The notes beneath the pieces are model-generated. The model made no database searches and was not told the origin of the DNA. It worked only from the letters and a program-made list of their open reading frames with translations. DNA of 5,559 bases from Bacillota bacterium (GTDB lineage Bacteria; Bacillota; Dehalobacteriia; UBA4068). Positions 1 to 5,390 of the stretch are shown here, piece by piece. How positions within the stretch are numbered: position 1 is the stretch's first letter; each line of letters opens with the position of its first letter. Location: contig JAUMYD010000126.1 of NCBI GenBank assembly GCA_030528765.1, positions 1 to 5,559 on the forward strand, read 5' to 3'. The position numbers and the translations under genes were made by a program.

Positions 1-395
1 CCGGCGTTCAATAACTGGCATGGGGCCAGCGATGGCAGGACGGTGGATGGCGGGTGTATGCCAAGGGCGGGCGCGAAGATACGGGCCGTGATGCTTTGCA
101 ATGGATCCGCAGCTGTGTGGAGCAGGGTGCAGGTGAAATTGTACTGAATTCTATAGATGCGGACGGAGTAAAGGGGGGCTTTGACCTGGAAATGCTGGAA
201 GCTGTTTGCTCCATCGTGAATGTGCCGGTAATCGCTTCTGGCGGGGCAGGATCCAAGGAGGATTTTATTGAGCTCTTCCGCCGCCTTCCTAAGGTGGATG
301 CAGGGCTTGCTGCTTCGGTTTTCCATTTTGGGGAAGTATCTATTCCGGATCTGAAGCGTTGCCTGCGGCAGGCTGAAATTCCTGTGCGGATATAG
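1..395 (+). CDS. hisF: Imidazole glycerol phosphate synthase cyclase subunit HisF, C-terminal part (5' end outside window, frame disturbed near edge)
   Basis: HisF is the cyclase half of IGP synthase. With the glutaminase HisH it turns PRFAR plus ammonia into imidazole glycerol phosphate and AICAR, in the cytoplasm. The frame that ends at TAG 393-395 reads as the C-terminal half of the (beta/alpha)8 barrel: GGWRVYAKGGRE, then GAGEIVLNSIDADGVKGGFD (compare GAGEILLTSIDRDG in the family), then VIASGGAG (phosphate-binding loop), and the ending AASVFHFGEVSIPDLKR...IPVRI. The same frame has a TAA at 12-14, so it cannot extend to the left edge. The expected AID-type motif with the second catalytic Asp is best matched in frame 1 (ASDGRTVDGG, about 25-54). 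A frame change in about 33-53 is therefore likely, either from a real mutation or a sequence error near a contig end. The first GTG in frame, at 54, is internal to the domain and not a true start. hisIE follows 27 bases downstream in the same operon. Family identity is sure; whether the gene is intact is not. Confidence 0.88.
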
Positions 396-422
396 CTGAA
401 ACTTTTGAAAGAGGGTAAGAGA

Positions 423-1070
423 ATGTTGAACATAGAAGATTTAAAATTTGATGCCCAGGGGCTGATTCCCGCTATTGTTGTGGATGGAGAAAGCGGAAAG
501 CTGCTCACCTTGGCTTATATGAACCGCGAAAGCCTGAGAATCAGTATGCTGGAAGGCCGGACGTGTTTTTGGTCCCGGTCCCGGCAGGAGCTGTGGAGGA
601 AAGGGGAGACTTCCGGAAATGTGCAGCATATTATTTCCATCACAGCGGATTGCGATAGTGATTCTCTCATGATTCTGGTGCGGAAAGAGGGCCCGGCTTG
701 CCATAAGGGAACGGAATCCTGCTTTAATGATCTCCTGTACCTTTCAGAAAGCGAGCACCCCTTTTCTTATGAGGGCCTGCTGCAGCTTTTGCAGGGGAGA
801 AAGCTGGAAAAGAAAGAGGGCTCCTATACTACCTATCTTTTTGAAAAAGGAAGAGATAAAATTTTGAAAAAGGTGGGTGAGGAAGCTACAGAGGTCATTA
901 TTGGTGGCAAGGCAGATGATAAGGCGGAAACTATTTATGAGATTGCTGATCTGGCCTACCACGTGATGGTGTTGATGGTAGATATGGGGATCTCCTTGGA
1001 GGATATCCGAAAAGAGCTGGCTTCCCGTCATGTGATCGACCATAAAGTGAAGCAGGAGAAGATGAGCTGA
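423..1070 (+). CDS. hisI: Bifunctional phosphoribosyl-AMP cyclohydrolase / phosphoribosyl-ATP pyrophosphatase HisIE
   Basis: This is a fused enzyme for histidine synthesis steps 2 and 3: pyrophosphate removal from PR-ATP (HisE part), then ring opening of PR-AMP (HisI part). The protein is 215 residues from ATG 423, chosen because GAGGG at 411-415 lies 7 bases upstream; a TTG at 405 has no such site. The HisI domain covers about residues 1-105: CFWSRSRQELWRKGETSGN (48-66), the Mg-binding run DCDSD (76-80), and GPACHKGTESCF (90-101), with Cys77, Cys93 and Cys100 as the expected zinc ligands. The HisE domain covers about 116-206: YTTYLFEKGRDKILKKVGEE (135-154), then EATEVII and YEIADLAYH with the acidic metal-binding residues of the MazG-like helical fold. 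Length is normal for fused HisIE and all key residues are present. The stop overlaps the next start by one base, which suggests translational coupling. The fused gene is named hisI or hisIE. Confidence 0.97.
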   Translation: MLNIEDLKFDAQGLIPAIVVDGESGKLLTLAYMNRESLRISMLEGRTCFWSRSRQELWRKGETSGNVQHIISITADCDSDSLMILVRKEGPACHKGTESCFNDLLYLSESEHPFSYEGLLQLLQGRKLEKKEGSYTTYLFEKGRDKILKKVGEEATEVIIGGKADDKAETIYEIADLAYHVMVLMVDMGISLEDIRKELASRHVIDHKVKQEKMS

Positions 1071-1885
1071 TGTCTACTCGCTGTAATTTACATACCCACA
1101 GCAGTTATTGTGATGGAAAATCCACCCTCCGTGAAAATGTGCAGGCTGCTATATCGCAGGGTCTGGAGGTTTTGGGCTTTTCCGGCCACAGCTATACTGC
1201 TTTTGACACACGGTATTGCATGAGCCGGGAGGGGACAGCGGCCTATAGGGCAGAGATCCGTTCTTTGCAGACTGAATATGCTGGACGGCTTCAAATCCGT
1301 CTGGGGATTGAGCAGGATTATTTTGCTGAAGAGCAAAATAATCGATATGATTATACGATTGGTGCGGTTCATTATGTTGCGAAAGATGACCGCTTTTGGG
1401 ATGTGGATGAGAGCCTGGATAAAAGCCGTGAATGCGTAAATCAGGCTTTTTGTGGGGATTTTTATGCCTATTCCCAAGCCTATTATGCATTGGTGGCTGA
1501 TCTGCCCGCAAAGACCGGTTGTCAGATCGTGGCCCATTTGGATCTGCTGACGAAGTTCAATGAAGGTGGTCGTTTTTTCAATGAAAATGATCCTCGCTAT
1601 CTGGATGCTGCCTTTTCTGCTATTGCTGCGCTCAGCAGAACAGGGGTGGCATTCGAGATAAATACAGGAGCCATTAGCCGTGGGTATCGTAGCATGCCCT
1701 ATCCTTCGCCTGTCTTGCTGAAGGAAATCCGCAGGCAGGGGGGACGAATCATTCTGGGCAGCGATAGCCACTGCTGCGATACGTTGGAGTTTTATTTTTC
1801 GGAAGCGTTAGAATTGGCAAGAAGCTGCGGCTTCCGTTCCCGGCTGATCTGGGAGGAAGTGGGCTTTAAAGAAATCGCATTGTAG
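1070..1885 (+). CDS. hisJ: PHP-family histidinol-phosphatase (HisJ/HisK type)
   Basis: This is a predicted cytoplasmic metal-dependent phosphatase that converts histidinol phosphate to histidinol. It is 271 residues, close to the usual 260-280 of this family. All PHP metal-site motifs are visible: HTH at 8-10 (LHTHSSYCDG), SGH with His40, GIEQD with Glu81, GAVHY with His101, VAHLD with His156, EINTG with Glu196, and GSDSH with Asp232 and His234. Many HisJ proteins have CxH after the first motif; here it reads YCDG, so Asp15 takes that place, as in some PHP proteins. The ATG at 1070 overlaps the hisIE TGA by one base. An AGGAG at 1054-1058 lies 11 bases upstream, slightly far, so coupling with hisIE probably helps initiation. 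Location directly after hisIE supports the histidinol-phosphate substrate over other PHP substrates. It appears to be the last gene of the operon, since a hairpin follows within 10 bases. Confidence 0.9.
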   Translation: MSTRCNLHTHSSYCDGKSTLRENVQAAISQGLEVLGFSGHSYTAFDTRYCMSREGTAAYRAEIRSLQTEYAGRLQIRLGIEQDYFAEEQNNRYDYTIGAVHYVAKDDRFWDVDESLDKSRECVNQAFCGDFYAYSQAYYALVADLPAKTGCQIVAHLDLLTKFNEGGRFFNENDPRYLDAAFSAIAALSRTGVAFEINTGAISRGYRSMPYPSPVLLKEIRRQGGRIILGSDSHCCDTLEFYFSEALELARSCGFRSRLIWEEVGFKEIAL

Positions 1886-1892
1886 AAAAATA

Positions 1893-1927
1893 AATCTCTG
1901 CCGTTGGTGCTCCCAGCAGCAGAGATT
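1893..1927 (+). terminator. Hairpin at the end of the his operon, probable intrinsic terminator
   Basis: The arms AATCTCTGC (1893-1901) and GCAGAGATT (1919-1927) pair perfectly over 9 bp. Inside, TGCT (1908-1911) and AGCA (1915-1918) add a 4-bp inner stem around CCC, leaving a six-base bulge on the left. Flanking AATAAA and TTTATT could lengthen the stem with a bulged C. It begins 8 bases after the phosphatase stop codon. The following tract CATTTATT is T-rich but not a clean run of T, so efficiency may be modest. Confidence 0.65.
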
Positions 1928-2088
1928 CATTTATTCGTATGATTGGTTTTATTGTGGAGTAAATTTGATTGACTAAAGAAAAGGTATATCTCAAAATTTT
2001 ATATATCTAAAAAAGATAAAGAAAGCAAAATAGAGCAGTCGATGCTTCACAGCAGCAGACATCGGCAGCAGGGTAGAGGCGTTATCAG

Positions 2089-2832
2089 ATGCGAATCATT
2101 ATTTCTCCAGCGAAAAAGATGCGGGTGGAAACGGATAGTCTTCCTTGGCGGGAACTTCCATGCTTTCTGGAGCGAACAGAGTATATTTGCTCGCAGCTGA
2201 AAGCTCTGTCTGCCGCTGAGCTGAAAGCCCTTTGGAAGTGCAATGATAAGATACTGGAACTGAATCTGCAGCGCCTGGTGGATATGGATCTGAGAAAGAA
2301 TCTCAGCCCAGCGATCTTGGCCTATGAGGGGATCCAATACCAATATATGGCTCCCAGCGTGTTCAGTCAGCAGGAATTCGATTATATTCAGGAGCACCTG
2401 CGCATTCTTTCCGGCTTCTATGGTATTCTTCGTCCCTTTGATGGTGTTCAGCCCTATCGCCTGGAGATGCAGGCCAAGCTTTCTCTGGAGGGCAGGAGGG
2501 ATCTTTATGCTTACTGGGATAAACTGCTGGCAGAACAAGTTTATTCGGAAACAGACTGTGTGTTGAATCTGGCCTCGAAGGAATATAGCCGCTGCATCTC
2601 CGCTTACCGAAAGCCGGGAGATAGATTTATAAACTGCAGTTTTGGGGAAGAAAAGGACGGAAAAATTCTGGAGAAGGGAACGCTCTGCAAAATGGCCAGG
2701 GGGGAGATGGTTCGTTTTCTGGCGGAAAGGCAGATAAAAAGAGTGGAGGAGATCCAGGCTTTCTCGGGACTGAACTATCGCTTTTCCGAAACGCTTTCCA
2801 ATGCGGAGAATTATATCTTTCTTGCAAAATAA
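2089..2832 (+). CDS. yaaA: Peroxide stress protein YaaA (DUF328/UPF0246 family)
   Basis: YaaA proteins lower intracellular free iron and limit oxidative DNA and protein damage in E. coli, where the gene is OxyR-controlled; the fold also binds DNA. The role in this organism is inferred from family. The protein is 247 residues, close to the roughly 258 of the E. coli protein. Family hallmarks are seen in order: the N-terminal MRIIISPAKKM (1-11), ILSGFYGILRPFDGVQPYR (106-124) followed by LEM, LNLASKEY (159-166), INCSFGEEKDGK (181-192), and a C-terminal FSGLNYRFSE stretch (225-234) ending NAENYIFLAK. The start ATG at 2089 gives the canonical N-terminus; AGAGG at 2075-2079 is a 9-base-spaced ribosome binding site. 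The gene stands alone, with a 203-base gap on the left and about 295 bases on the right. The upstream gap is AT-rich. It has TTGATT and TTGACT candidates near 1965-1976 but no well-spaced -10, so I do not call a promoter or an OxyR/PerR site. Confidence 0.95.
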   Translation: MRIIISPAKKMRVETDSLPWRELPCFLERTEYICSQLKALSAAELKALWKCNDKILELNLQRLVDMDLRKNLSPAILAYEGIQYQYMAPSVFSQQEFDYIQEHLRILSGFYGILRPFDGVQPYRLEMQAKLSLEGRRDLYAYWDKLLAEQVYSETDCVLNLASKEYSRCISAYRKPGDRFINCSFGEEKDGKILEKGTLCKMARGEMVRFLAERQIKRVEEIQAFSGLNYRFSETLSNAENYIFLAK

Positions 2833-2840
2833 TTTTTAAA

Positions 2841-2872
2841 AATTTATTTTATAGAAATAAAAGAAATAAATT
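2841..2872. repeat. AT-only inverted repeat just after yaaA
   Basis: AATTTATTT at 2841-2849 is repeated inverted as AAATAAATT at 2864-2872, with a 14-base spacer. The stem has no G-C pair, so it would be a weak hairpin. It may be simple AT-rich spacer sequence and need not be a functional terminator for yaaA. Confidence 0.3.
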
Positions 2873-2985
2873 ATCCGAATAAACATAAAGCTGTTTTTGA
2901 AATAAAACTGACGGAAAATACGACGCAGGAAGCAGCGCAGAAGGAATTTCCCTGCCCTATTGATCCTGGGTCCTGCACGGTATCG

Positions 2986-3024
2986 AAAGAGGCCTGTTCC
3001 CTGCCGGAGAACAGACCTCTTTTT
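2986..3024 (+). terminator. Strong intrinsic terminator between yaaA and cotJA
   Basis: Arms 2986-2999 (AAAGAGGCCTGTTC) and 3009-3022 (GAACAGACCTCTTT) pair over 14 positions with a single C-A mismatch, leaving a 9-base loop (3000-3008). The right arm runs into TTTTT at 3020-3024, the pattern of a rho-independent terminator for the + strand. It lies 154 bases after the yaaA stop, so it either ends a long yaaA 3' tail or a separate short transcript. It also insulates the cotJ operon. Confidence 0.85.
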
Positions 3025-3127
3025 ATGATCTTATCCCCTTCTTGCGGAAGGGAATTTCGCACCAAAAGCAGGCTGCTGCATATTCTGATAGGGAAAGGCG
3101 GTCAATTTGTAAAGGAGGTAATTGGAT

Positions 3128-3313
3128 ATGATGAACTGCCCTGAGATCAGTATACCCTGCCCCAATGGCTGTATGCGGGCAGCGTATGCTTATGTGCCGA
3201 TGCAGAAGGTAAACCGTTTTTATGATTATGAATCGGGCCTTCTCTGCGGTTCAATTTTTCCTGATCTGATTTTCCCGAAAGGCAAATATGGGCCGAACGA
3301 AAACTTCAGCTGA
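3128..3313 (+). CDS. cotJA: Spore coat-associated protein CotJA
   Basis: This is a small spore coat component; in Bacillus the cotJ operon is transcribed in the mother cell by sigma E, and CotJA and CotJC are incorporated into the coat together. The protein is 61 residues, shorter than the B. subtilis homologue (about 82), mainly at the N-terminus. The family core is visible: AYAYVPMQKVNRFYDYESGL (18-37) followed by GSIFPDLIFP, matching the usual YVP-Q...L..GT-FPEL pattern. The start at ATG 3128 is preferred because AAAGGAGGT (3111-3119) lies 8 bases upstream; a TTG at 3122 would be too close, and ATG 3131 would remove one residue. The N-terminal part has three Cys (positions 4, 11 and 15), which might take part in cross-linking; that is inference. 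First gene of a three-gene operon. Confidence 0.88.
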   Translation: MMNCPEISIPCPNGCMRAAYAYVPMQKVNRFYDYESGLLCGSIFPDLIFPKGKYGPNENFS

Positions 3314-3332
3314 TCCGGAAAGGGGGATTAAA

Positions 3333-3587
3333 ATGACGACAGAACAAAAAGCCCTGATGCTGCAGTTGCAGCAAGTAGGGCTCAGCATGGATGATCTGCG
3401 GATTTACCTGGATACACATCTGGATGACAGCTTCGCGATCGAACGCTTCAACATGGCAGCGAGTGATTATCAGGAATTGATGGCGGAATATGGGCGCCTT
3501 TACGGCCCACTGACACAAAGCTGTCCGCAGCAGGGGGAGACCAGTGAGTGGAGCTGGGGAATGACAGATTTCCCTTGGCAATATTAA
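3333..3587 (+). CDS. cotJB: Spore coat protein CotJB
   Basis: CotJB is the middle member of the conserved cotJ operon; its biochemical role is not known, though it always travels with CotJC. The protein is 84 residues, close to the 85-90 of relatives. It shows the family pattern: LMLQLQQVGLSMDDLRIYLD (8-27), THLDD, then ELMAEYGRLYGPLT (48-61), and a Trp-rich tail (EWSWGMTDFPWQY, 72-84) like the usual W.W...PWPWE ending. It is soluble and mostly helical, with no signal peptide. ATG 3333 is chosen because AAAGGGGGA ends a few bases before it. An in-frame ATG at 3288 would add 15 residues inside the end of cotJA, without a good ribosome binding site. It starts 19 bases after cotJA stops and ends 15 bases before cotJC. 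Confidence 0.92.
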   Translation: MTTEQKALMLQLQQVGLSMDDLRIYLDTHLDDSFAIERFNMAASDYQELMAEYGRLYGPLTQSCPQQGETSEWSWGMTDFPWQY

Positions 3588-3602
3588 GAGGAGGAAGCGC
3601 TC

Positions 3603-4175
3603 ATGTGGATTTATCAAAAAAAATTGCAGTATCCTGTTCGCGTAAATGGTCCGAACCCCTTTCTGGCTCAGCTGCTGAGCAGTGCCTACGGGGGAGCAGA
3701 TGGGGAGCTTTCCGCAGCACTGCGCTATCTGAATCAGCGTTATACCATGCCCGTGAATAATATAAAAGGCCTGCTGACGGACATTGGCACAGAGGAACTG
3801 GCCCATCTGGAAATCATCGCGACGCTGATTTACAAGCTAAGCAGCGACGCAAATCTGCAGGAAATCGCAGAGCAGGGAATGGCGGGACACTACATCGAAC
3901 ATGGCCTTTCTACTTTCTATGCAGATCCAAACGGGGTTCCCTGGACTGCCTCCTATATTCAGGCAAAGAATGACCCCATTGCTGATCTGACAGAAAACAT
4001 GGCAGCAGAACAAAAGGCTCGTGTTTCTTACAATCATTTGCTCGAGTATACCGATGATCCCGGGGTTATCGATGCGCTCCGCTTCCTCAGAGAGAGAGAA
4101 ATTGTTCATTTTCAGCGTTTCGGTGAGGCATTGGAACAGATCCAAGAATATTACGCCTGCGCCAGGATTTTCTAG
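3603..4175 (+). CDS. cotJC: Spore coat protein CotJC, manganese-catalase family
   Basis: CotJC is a spore coat protein with the ferritin-like four-helix fold of dimanganese catalases; it may destroy hydrogen peroxide at the spore surface, though activity is not shown here. The protein is 190 residues, the normal CotJC length and shorter than full Mn-catalases. Expected metal ligands are all present: Glu35 (GELSAALRYL), Glu65 and His68 (GTEELAHLE), Glu136 (AAEQKAR), and His169 in REIVHF, with Glu166 nearby. The TDDPGVIDALRFLREREIVH stretch (150-169) is typical. AGGAGG at 3589-3594 with 8-base spacing supports ATG 3603. Last gene of the operon; a GC-rich hairpin follows 17 bases after the stop. 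The retained metal site suggests an active catalase and not only a structural coat protein. Confidence 0.95.
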   Translation: MWIYQKKLQYPVRVNGPNPFLAQLLSSAYGGADGELSAALRYLNQRYTMPVNNIKGLLTDIGTEELAHLEIIATLIYKLSSDANLQEIAEQGMAGHYIEHGLSTFYADPNGVPWTASYIQAKNDPIADLTENMAAEQKARVSYNHLLEYTDDPGVIDALRFLREREIVHFQRFGEALEQIQEYYACARIF

Positions 4176-4191
4176 CAGGCAGTTTCATCAG

Positions 4192-4234
4192 GGCAGGCAG
4201 AGCTGCAGCAGCTCCGCCTGCCTTTAAAATTTTC
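4192..4234. terminator. Terminator shared by convergent cotJC and lexA
   Basis: Arms GGCAGGCAGAGCT (4192-4204) and AGCTCCGCCTGCC (4210-4222) pair over 13 positions with one A-C mismatch and a five-base loop. On the + strand the stem is followed by TTTAAAATTTT, giving a reasonable terminator for cotJABC. On the - strand the same hairpin begins directly after the lexA stop codon (complement of 4224-4226). No T run follows on that side, so termination of lexA there is less certain. Confidence 0.8.
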
Positions 4235-4850
4235 GGATGAGCCCCACCGGTCTACCGATGATATCACAATGATCTACATAGATGGGATCCATTGTAGTGT
4301 TTTCCGGCTGCAGGCGAATACGTCGGGGTTCCCGATAAAAGGTTTTAACAGTGGCTTCATCATCAATGAGGGCCACTACGATCTCGCCATTATAGGCGGT
4401 TTGGGCAGACTCGATAATCAACAGATCACCATCACAAATGCCCGCCTCGATCATGCTTTCTCCCTGCACGCGCAGGATGAATAAAGGGTTTTTGGCATTA
4501 ATATAATCAAGCGGAAGAGGGAAGTAATCCTCAATATTTTCCTCAGCAAAGGTAGGCAACCCGGCGCTGATCTTGCCTAACAGGGGGATATCAGCCATAT
4601 CATGCTGTTGCGCAAAGGAGGGCTGGCTGCTGCTATCCAGAACCTCAAGCGCACGGGGCTTTTGCGGATCTCTGCGAATGTAACCTTTTGCTTCCAGCGC
4701 GTTAAGGTGCGCATGAACTGTGGAGGGAGAGCTAAGCCCAATGGCTTCCCCAATTTCACGAACGGAAGGTGGATAACCTTTTTTTTGAACTACTTCTTTT
4801 ATATAGCATAAAATAGTCTCTTGACGGTTTGTGAGGCCAGGGTAACTCAT
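4224..4850 (-). CDS. lexA: SOS response transcriptional repressor LexA
   Basis: LexA represses SOS genes by binding GAAC-N4-GTTC operators and cuts itself when RecA filaments form on single-stranded DNA. The protein is 208 residues, the usual length. The N-terminal winged helix (about 1-65) reads LTNRQETILCYI...GYPPSVREIG, then a recognition helix region SSPSTVHAHLNALEAKGYI (40-58). The C-terminal S24 peptidase domain has the cleavage bond Ala96-Gly97 (ISAGLP), the nucleophile Ser132 (QGESM) and the general base Lys169 (ATVKTF), so self-cleavage should work. The frame stays open upstream to 4922, but ATG 4850 (MSYPGLTNRQ) is the conserved start, and AAGGAG (complement of 4857-4862) lies 6 bases before it; the longer version would begin upstream of the mapped promoter. 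It has its own SOS box over the -35, meaning autoregulation. Divergent from the LysM gene, as lexA-yneA in Bacillus, and convergent with cotJC. Confidence 0.98.
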   Translation of the reverse strand: MSYPGLTNRQETILCYIKEVVQKKGYPPSVREIGEAIGLSSPSTVHAHLNALEAKGYIRRDPQKPRALEVLDSSSQPSFAQQHDMADIPLLGKISAGLPTFAEENIEDYFPLPLDYINAKNPLFILRVQGESMIEAGICDGDLLIIESAQTAYNGEIVVALIDDEATVKTFYREPRRIRLQPENTTMDPIYVDHCDIIGRPVGLIRKF

Positions 4851-4889
4851 AAAGATCTCCTTCCAAGCATGTGGAATTCTTACAGAAAT

Positions 4890-4918
4890 ATCATAGCACA
4901 GTACGCACAAAAAATCAA
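4890..4918 (-). promoter_or_regulatory. Sigma-A-type promoter of lexA
   Basis: Read on the - strand, TTGATT (complement of 4913-4918) and TATGAT (complement of 4890-4895) are separated by exactly 17 bp. Transcription should start near 4883, giving a leader of roughly 33 bases with the ribosome binding site near its end. The -35 overlaps the LexA box at 4916-4929, so bound LexA would exclude RNA polymerase. Confidence 0.75.
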
Positions 4919-4929
4919 ACATTTGTTCT
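4916..4929. promoter_or_regulatory. LexA operator (SOS box) 1, over the lexA -35
   Basis: Read on the - strand this is AGAACAAATGTTTG, which differs at the first base only from the Gram-positive pattern CGAACRNRYGTTYG as I recall it. The half-sites are GAAC and GTTT around AAAT. The position on the -35 element of lexA fits autorepression. Confidence 0.85.
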
Positions 4930-4938
4930 AAATAATCG

Positions 4939-4967
4939 TTGACATCGAACGTTTATTCGATTATAAT
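4939..4967 (+). promoter_or_regulatory. Consensus sigma-A promoter of the LysM (yneA-like) gene
   Basis: TTGACA (4939-4944) and TATAAT (4962-4967) are both perfect consensus, with the optimal 17-bp spacer. The start site should fall near 4974, leaving a leader of about 66 bases before ATG 5040. A perfect promoter like this would be very active unless repressed; the spacer is filled by an SOS box and another lies just past the start site. Confidence 0.85.
4946..4959. promoter_or_regulatory. LexA operator (SOS box) 2, in the promoter spacer
   Basis: CGAACGTTTATTCG is a near-perfect palindrome: left half CGAAC, right half ATTCG (CGAAT on the other strand), around GTTT. It lies wholly between the -35 and -10 of the LysM gene promoter, an ideal repression position. 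One half-site deviates from GTTCG, so affinity may be lower than for box 1. Confidence 0.75.
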
Positions 4968-4976
4968 TAAGCCAAG

Positions 4977-4990
4977 GGAACTCTTGTTCG
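4977..4990. promoter_or_regulatory. LexA operator (SOS box) 3, at the transcription start
   Basis: GGAACTCTTGTTCG has a perfect GAAC-N4-GTTC core (4978-4989). It begins about 3 bases past the predicted start of transcription of the LysM gene. LexA here would add a second block to that promoter. The central four bases (TCTT) are less symmetric than usual. Confidence 0.75.
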
Positions 4991-5039
4991 ATGTTTTTTG
5001 CATCTAATTTAGTATATTTCGGAGAAAGAAGGAACCGAT

Positions 5040-5330
5040 ATGCACTTTAAAAAATTACGTATTAAAAATTGTTTATTGTTTCTCCTGTCGCTTATATTGA
5101 TCGTTTTTTTGCTTAATTCGCTGGTTCAGGAAGCGCACGCCGAAGAAGAAATTGAAATGCTGAAAGTTGTGGTTCGCGAAGGTAACACACTTTGGGAGCT
5201 TGTTGATAAATACTGCGACTATGATTGTGATCTGCGTTCTGCAATTCATGAAGTTAAGCGTTACAATGAGTTGACTAATAATATGATTTTCCCTGGCCAG
5301 ATTATTTATATACCGCTGAACATAAGGTAA
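5040..5330 (+). CDS. yneA: LysM-domain cell division suppressor, YneA-like
   Basis: This is a likely SOS-induced inhibitor of division: YneA of Bacillus accumulates after DNA damage, acts at the outer face of the membrane and delays septation until repair is done. The protein is 96 residues, near the size of YneA. A positive N-terminus (MHFKKLRIKN) precedes a hydrophobic segment (about 11-29), then AHA-EEE (32-37), a possible signal peptidase site after Ala34, and one LysM domain (about 41-93: VVVREGNTLWELVDKYC ... NNMIFPGQIIYIP). Two or three Cys (58, 63) inside the LysM are unusual enough to note. AAGGA at 5029-5033 with 6-base spacing supports ATG 5040. Evidence for the role is the divergent position next to lexA, two SOS boxes on its promoter, and YneA-like layout; LysM sequence alone would not settle it. 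The yneB-type resolvase gene found next in Bacillus is not seen here. Confidence 0.85.
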   Translation: MHFKKLRIKNCLLFLLSLILIVFLLNSLVQEAHAEEEIEMLKVVVREGNTLWELVDKYCDYDCDLRSAIHEVKRYNELTNNMIFPGQIIYIPLNIR

Positions 5331-5335
5331 TTTTG

Positions 5336-5349
5336 ATAATGTACATTAT
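5336..5349. repeat. Perfect 14-bp palindrome after the yneA-like gene
   Basis: ATAATGTACATTAT is identical to its own reverse complement and starts 5 bases after the stop codon. It has no loop and no T run, so it is a poor terminator and looks more like a protein-binding site. It does not match an SOS box. Chance occurrence in AT-rich DNA cannot be excluded. Confidence 0.45.
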
Positions 5350-5390
5350 GTTGAGTTTAAAATCGAAGCAAATTCGACGCTCTTGTTTAT

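Noticed and set aside
1088..1771. Long 227-residue reading frame on the - strand opposite the phosphatase gene.
   Set aside because: The + strand gene has every PHP motif; the opposite frame is low-complexity and rich in Ile and Ser, as expected of an antisense shadow.
2040..2070. Hairpin-like CGATG...CATCG plus GCAGC repeats before yaaA.
   Set aside because: Only five base pairs with a long loop; no T run and no riboswitch or T-box features around it.
2871..3065. 64-residue reading frame on the - strand in the yaaA-cotJA gap.
   Set aside because: It runs through the strong terminator, has no family resemblance and no clear ribosome binding site.
3061..3110. Possible sigma-E promoter upstream of cotJA (GCATATT near 3078-3084, or CATATTCT as a -10 at 3079-3086).
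   Set aside because: Neither reading gives both elements at proper spacing: the first has a poor -10 placed on the ribosome binding site, and the second has no matching -35 near 3058-3065. Sigma-E control is expected from the family but not shown here.
4851..4922. 24-residue N-terminal extension of LexA reaching to 4922.
   Set aside because: It would cover the lexA promoter and SOS box, has no ribosome binding site, and the conserved LexA N-terminus begins at ATG 4850.
5363..5377. TCGAAGCAAATTCGA as a fourth SOS box.
   Set aside because: The half-sites are CGAAG and ATTCG with a three-base gap, lacking the GAAC/GTTC core and the four-base spacer.
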